Under the pieces are notes generated by a model. That model was not told where the DNA came from and did no database searches. It saw nothing but the letters and a program-made list of their open reading frames with translations. From Ciborinia camelliae (taxonomy: Eukaryota > Ascomycota > Leotiomycetes > Helotiales > Sclerotiniaceae), in assembly GCA_025890175.1 (NCBI GenBank), contig JANPYM010000003.1, positions 1,523,795 to 1,587,794 of the forward strand: DNA of 64,000 nt, read 5' to 3'. Below, piece by piece: positions 59,530 to 64,000 of the stretch. Position 1 is the stretch's first letter. The number at the start of each line of letters is the position of its first letter. The translations under genes and the position numbers were made by a program.

Positions 59530-61357
59530 ATGGAATTATTCAGATCAAAAAACAGTGAGTATCAACAATTCTTGTTGGATATCTATCACCATCTTTGGAA
59601 TCTCTATTCCAGTAGTTTTGAGAACTTCGAATGTAGAATATAGAACACAGAATACAGAATACAAGCTCAAATGGAAAAACACTCTGTATATTTGGTTGAT
59701 CAAGTGATCATTGACCGGAGATATCATACTGAACCAATCCCAAATATTATAACGCTTCCCGATGTCAATCTAACCCAATTCAGAAGAAACGGGACCTTCC
59801 CCTCCAACATCAGCTTTATCAGTCGATCAAGAAGCTGGTTTCAAGTCCCAGGGCAATAACAGCTATGTTCCAAACATTCCAGCTGATGGTGGCCAATTCG
59901 AATTCGATGAAATGCATATAGTATGCCCTCCACATACAACGGAGGCAAAGCTTATGCGAAAAATTGATTTACGTGTGATACCATTTTTGTGAGTGAAGTA
60001 TCCAAGTACCTCAAAATCTCACTCTAACTCTCATAGATGTATCTTGTACCTTTTAGCCTTTTTGGATAGAGTCAATATCGCCAATGCCAAATCTTTCAAA
60101 CTCGCAAAAGACTTGAAGTTGGATGGAACCAAATACAATACCGCCCTTACTATATTCTTTATCCCCTATATATTCTTCGAAATTCCCTCCAACGTCCTCA
60201 TGAAACGTCTGAAACCAAATATCTGGCTCTCGTCCCTCATGTTCCTTTTTGGGTTAGTAAGTATCTGTCAAGGACTAGTCCAAAATTTTAGCGGGCTTCT
60301 CGCAACTCGCTTCTTCCTAGGTCTTTGTGAAGCCGGTATGTTTCCAGGCTGTTTCTACCTCATCGGTATGTGGTACAAGCGATCAGAAGCCCAACGTCGT
60401 TATTCCTTCTTCTTCAGTAGTACCACACTCGCCGGAGCATTTGGTGGTCTCCTCGCTAGTGCTATTGGAAAAATGGACGGGCTGAGAGGTTATTCCGGCT
60501 GGCGCTGGATTTTCATCCTCGAAGGTGTACTCACCTGCGTTGTAGCTCTAACGTTCTTCTTCCTCATCCCTTCATTCCCCGAAGACGCAAAATGGCTCAC
60601 CCCCGATGAAAGAGCCTACGTTAAAGCCCGTCTCCAAGTCGATCAAGGTCGATCAGCCGCTGAACGGAAAATCACATTCAAAGATGTAGTCCGTGTGTTC
60701 AAAGATTACAAGGTCATTCTCGGAGGCTTCATGTATTTCGGAATGATCGTCCCAGGCTACGGATACGCTTTCTTCGCTCCAGGTATCATATCCACTTATG
60801 GTTTCTCTCCCATCCAAACTCAACTTCATTCCGTTCCTCCTTGGGCCTGTGCTTTCGTTATATCTATGCTCGTTGCCACATGCTCCGATTTCACTCGTCA
60901 TCGTTTCGCTTTTACCGTTGCCCCGATTGCTGTAGCAATGACCGGTTTCGCCATCTTGCTCAGCGTACACGATAACACGAAACTTGAATACGCAGCCCTC
61001 TTTTTGGTCGCAATGGGTGCTTATTCCGCAATGCCAGTGATTGTCTGTTGGTTCAACATGAACCTTGGCGGTCATCACCGCAGAAGTGTAGGCTCGGCCT
61101 GGCAAGTCGGATTCGGTAATATCGGCGGCATTATCGCGACGTATGCCTTCCTGGCAAAAGATGCCCCCGAGTATAGGAGCGGGTATGGGATTTGCCTGGG
61201 GTTTTTGTGTCTCAGTGCACTATCTTGTTCGCTGTACTTCGTAGCTGTGCTGCTGGAGAATAGACAGAGAGATAGGATGCCTAGGGACTTGGGATTGTCG
61301 GAGTATGAGAAAACGGAGTTGGGGGATCTGAGTCCCGATTATAGGTATTTGTTGTGA
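59530..61357 (+). CDS. MFS transporter, anion:cation symporter (DAL5/TNA1-like) family
   Basis: Three exons, 59530-59554 (25 nt), 59784-59988 and 60037-61357, give 516 residues. The first intron (229 nt) has a GTGAGT donor and a CTAAC branch point 8 nt before CAG; the second is 48 nt. After a hydrophilic N-terminus, EAKLMRKIDLRVIPFL and YLLAFLDRVNIANAKSF are the signature of the allantoate/nicotinate/pantothenate permease group. KLDGTKYNTALTIFFIPYIF, EIPSNVLMKRLKP, RFFLGLCEAGMFPGCFYLIG and WYKRSEAQRR follow; 12 membrane helices are apparent. It should import a small organic anion with protons at the plasma membrane. The exact substrate cannot be deduced. The C-terminus ends EKTELGDLSPDYRYLL, typical of the family. 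Confidence 0.94.
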
Positions 61358-64000
61358 AGTTATGAGGTTTTGGCAGAGGGCTTCTTTTCTTTTCCCTCTC
61401 GTGACGTTTTGCCAATATCTTATCTGGATGCTGGGCTGGGTTTTGATGCCAAAGAGAAAAGATTTTCTGGGTGGGTGGAACGTCGGTATGGTATGCATGA
61501 TGATGAAACTGCTGATCCTTTCATCCTGATGGGTACGCCACGGTCATGAAATGACCTGACATAAGATGATATAGTGGAGCATGTATGGCATAAAGTGTAC
61601 CGATTTCAGAATTGATACCAAAAATAAATTAATAAATATAAATATAAATACCCAAAGCTAAGATATCCAAATAGAACTATTATATTAACGATCTAATTAT
61701 TTATTGAATCAAATATTATATAACATTTTGTAGAGAAAAAATACTTCTACCTTTATTTCTATCTATATCTATTCATTTCTGCTTATATGTAAGATATAAT
61801 ATAATTCTTAACGGACTACGAGATCACTTGGAATTTTTATATCAAATTATAGGTAGGTATTATATAGGAATTGGAGATGAGAAGAAGAGAAATGAAGATG
61901 CGTGATATGATACTGTAGGGGCTGATGTCTATGATATAGAAGATAATAGTTTATTGAATTATGGATGATGGATGGAAAGTGAGAGTGAGAGTGAGAATAG
62001 GCGGATTTTATAATATTAGTATGACGTGAGTAGTGGGGGGAAAGAAAGGGGGAGGAGATAAGAAGGGGAGAAGGGGAGTTGAATTTTGGATTCTGCAAGA
62101 GAGTGTAATACAAAATGGAGCACTTGAGATTTTTAGGAAATTGCAAAATTGGATACAGAGGGGGGCGGAAAGGGAGAGGAAGAGCATTCGAATAGGTGGT
62201 GAAAGGAGGGGATTCGGATGTGGATGTGGATGTGGATGTGGATGTTTTTATATTGGGATGAGAATGGGGGGGAGGAAGGCAAGGGAGGGGGGAGGAAGAA
62301 AGAGAGGGAGGAAGAAAAAGAGGGACATGGAGAGAGTTGGGAGGAAGGATGGATGGGTGGATGAGTGGATGAGTGGATGGGGGAGTGGGTTTTGTTGTTC
62401 TTTACATTGGTTGTTATCGAGATGAGGTAGGAGCGGAACAGGGAGAGGAGGGAAGAGATGATAATGAGGTATACTGGCAGGATTAGTTCTGGAATTGCTA
62501 TTTATTTGAATCATTATTATCAAAACTCGAATCACAAGAATCGTTATCCATCCATCTAGATCCTGTAATACAACAGTCGACGGTGAGCATCAAGTAGTAT
62601 TATGATATGAATGTAATTTAAGATAGGAGAGGTGCAATCCTCCTCCCCCTTTCTCCTGCCAGTACATCCAGGATTTAACTTTTATCTTTGCTGCCGAGAA
62701 TAAGCAGGGGATGGATGGGGGTTTATATATTCATAGATTTATCGATGGCTACTACCCTTGATAATGCGATGTAGTAAAGTGGGACTTGGTGGATATAGAC
62801 GGGGGAAGTTGCAAGTTGAAACGAACTTGAATGTAAGATGGGGATTTGATTATGCGGTAGATGGTATAGTATAGTGAATTAGATAAGATGGGAAATACCT
62901 ACCTATTTCTTGGGGAAGAGAAGTGGGTTGGATTTATTGTATACAGGTAGTGTATACAGTATAAATATGTCATTCTTCGCGTATGAGGCTTTGAAGACAC
63001 GCGTGGGAGAAGTGAGGTAGAATGATTGTAGTTATGGAGCTTAAGTTGAGTTACTTGGTATTTCTTTTGGTGCTGGTTAGGTTGATGGGCTGAGAATTTT
63101 TGAATTTCCTTTGTGGAGAGGGAGGGGAGGAGGGGTTTGGCGGGATTTGATTACTGCCCATTTATTTGGAGATAATTTTCATCGTTATAGATAGTTGTTA
63201 GAGCCCTGATATTAACAACAGTGGTAGTAGTAATGATGTTAAATGGTGGATATTGTCATTTAGATACTACCGTGGAATATTTCTCATGAGGGGATATTGC
63301 GAGTAAATAGAATGCGTTCATAGTTGAGTTTTTTTGTTGAAGCTGACGGGTGACCATTCCATCACATATCCTGTAGTGTCCTCCTCATCGTCTTCGGGTA
63401 GCTGACCTACAAAAGGTAAATAGATGATCTAAATTCGGCGTGAAGAGTATTTATATACCCCAATCTGCTCACAGCATGATGGTTTGAAATATGAGTAATC
63501 ATATTGATCATTCACCCAACTCTAACTCAACCCCAGTTTCTTTTACTTAAGGGGGAACAAACTTCATGCGATCGTCCAAGAGGTATAAAGTGTCGAGGGT
63601 TGTGAGGTCCTCAGCTTTTACCCAATAACTTTTGAGTAAAAATCCAATACAGAATCTCAAGAAGTGGACTTCCACTATGCGTATCCGGGGAGATTCGTTC
63701 TTAAGAAGGATATGAGCCTGGTGAAAACCCAGGGGTGCAGGTCTCACATTGTGTTAGTTCATGAGAGTTTATTACTATCTTTCCCTACACTCACTATCAT
63801 TCTACTTAACTTGCACATTTAACATACTTCCCCAACAAAGCCAGCAACAATAAAGTATGACAGCAATTGCCCACTGTCACTTAATCATCCTCTGCCACCA
63901 ACCGCAATTAAAATACACCCTAATCCAGAGAAACCGCAGTGCAAAAATCAACATTAAGATAGCACTACGAGAAGAAGATGTAGGTTATAAGTAGAAGATA
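61358..64000. other. Terminal 2.6 kb without a supportable gene
   Basis: AT-rich sequence, then a long purine-rich (G/A) stretch at about 62030-62460 with GGATGT hexamers (62214-62244) and a GGATG(A/G)GT run (62345-62380), then AT-rich sequence again. Open frames across the purine stretch encode only Gly/Arg/Lys repeats. A plus frame at 63661-63822 (VDFHYAYPGRFVLKKD...) and a minus frame at 63747-63547 overlap; neither has a recognised domain. Confidence 0.5.

Noticed and set aside
60653..61105. 150-codon minus-strand frame antisense to the MFS transporter
   Set aside because: Shadow of the real coding strand; no domain or own splice signals.
62033..62425. 130-codon Gly/Arg-rich plus-strand frame
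   Set aside because: Follows a purine-rich, GGATGT-repeat stretch; composition is that of the repeat.

Overview
The window reads as nuclear DNA of a filamentous ascomycete. Genes are intron-bearing; nearly all introns inferred here are 48-270 nt, most with GTA/GTG donors, CTAAC-like branch points and TAG/CAG acceptors. Coding blocks are separated by AT-rich or microsatellite-rich spacers, and two runs of ten N mark scaffold gaps. The Atg1, DUF1996-WSC and nitronate monooxygenase proteins look most like those of Leotiomycetes (Botrytis/Sclerotinia-like fungi). That placement is inference from remembered family resemblance, not a search.

Layout. 1-8.3 kb: the edge of an unidentified minus-strand gene, a METTL2/ABP140-type tRNA m3C methyltransferase, an acidic F-box-like protein, and an unrecognised four-exon protein. 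9.8-10.4 kb: a decayed short-chain dehydrogenase. 11.2-14.8 kb: a methionine-permease-type APC transporter and an unrecognised single-exon protein. 17-19 kb: a secreted DUF1996+WSC protein (minus). 22.6-29.7 kb: a CobW/ZNG1-type metal GTPase, a nitronate monooxygenase and a small secreted Cys protein. 29.7-41.5 kb: a repeat-rich tract around the autophagy kinase ATG1 (minus), including a foldback TIR element at 31.06-31.50 kb. 41.5-51.8 kb: ornithine aminotransferase (minus), GPI mannosyltransferase GPI10 (plus) and dolichol kinase SEC59 (minus). 53.2-56.2 kb: a 972-residue F-box-like protein (minus). 59.5-61.4 kb: an MFS anion:cation symporter. The final 2.6 kb has no gene I can support.

The genes are mostly single-copy housekeeping or transport functions. 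The one functional adjacency is GPI10 and SEC59, convergent neighbours that both act in dolichol-dependent ER glycan/GPI assembly. I see no secondary-metabolite cluster, rRNA, CRISPR array or convincing tRNA.

The most unusual signal is a ~45-nt GC-rich double-hairpin module. It is nearly identical in the first introns of ornithine aminotransferase and GPI10 and lies in the same orientation relative to transcription in both, as expected of an introner-like or other intron-borne mobile sequence. Other notable points are homopolymer frameshifts in ornithine aminotransferase and dolichol kinase, a foldback element whose arms differ only by G-to-A changes in one aligned block, and the SDR relic.
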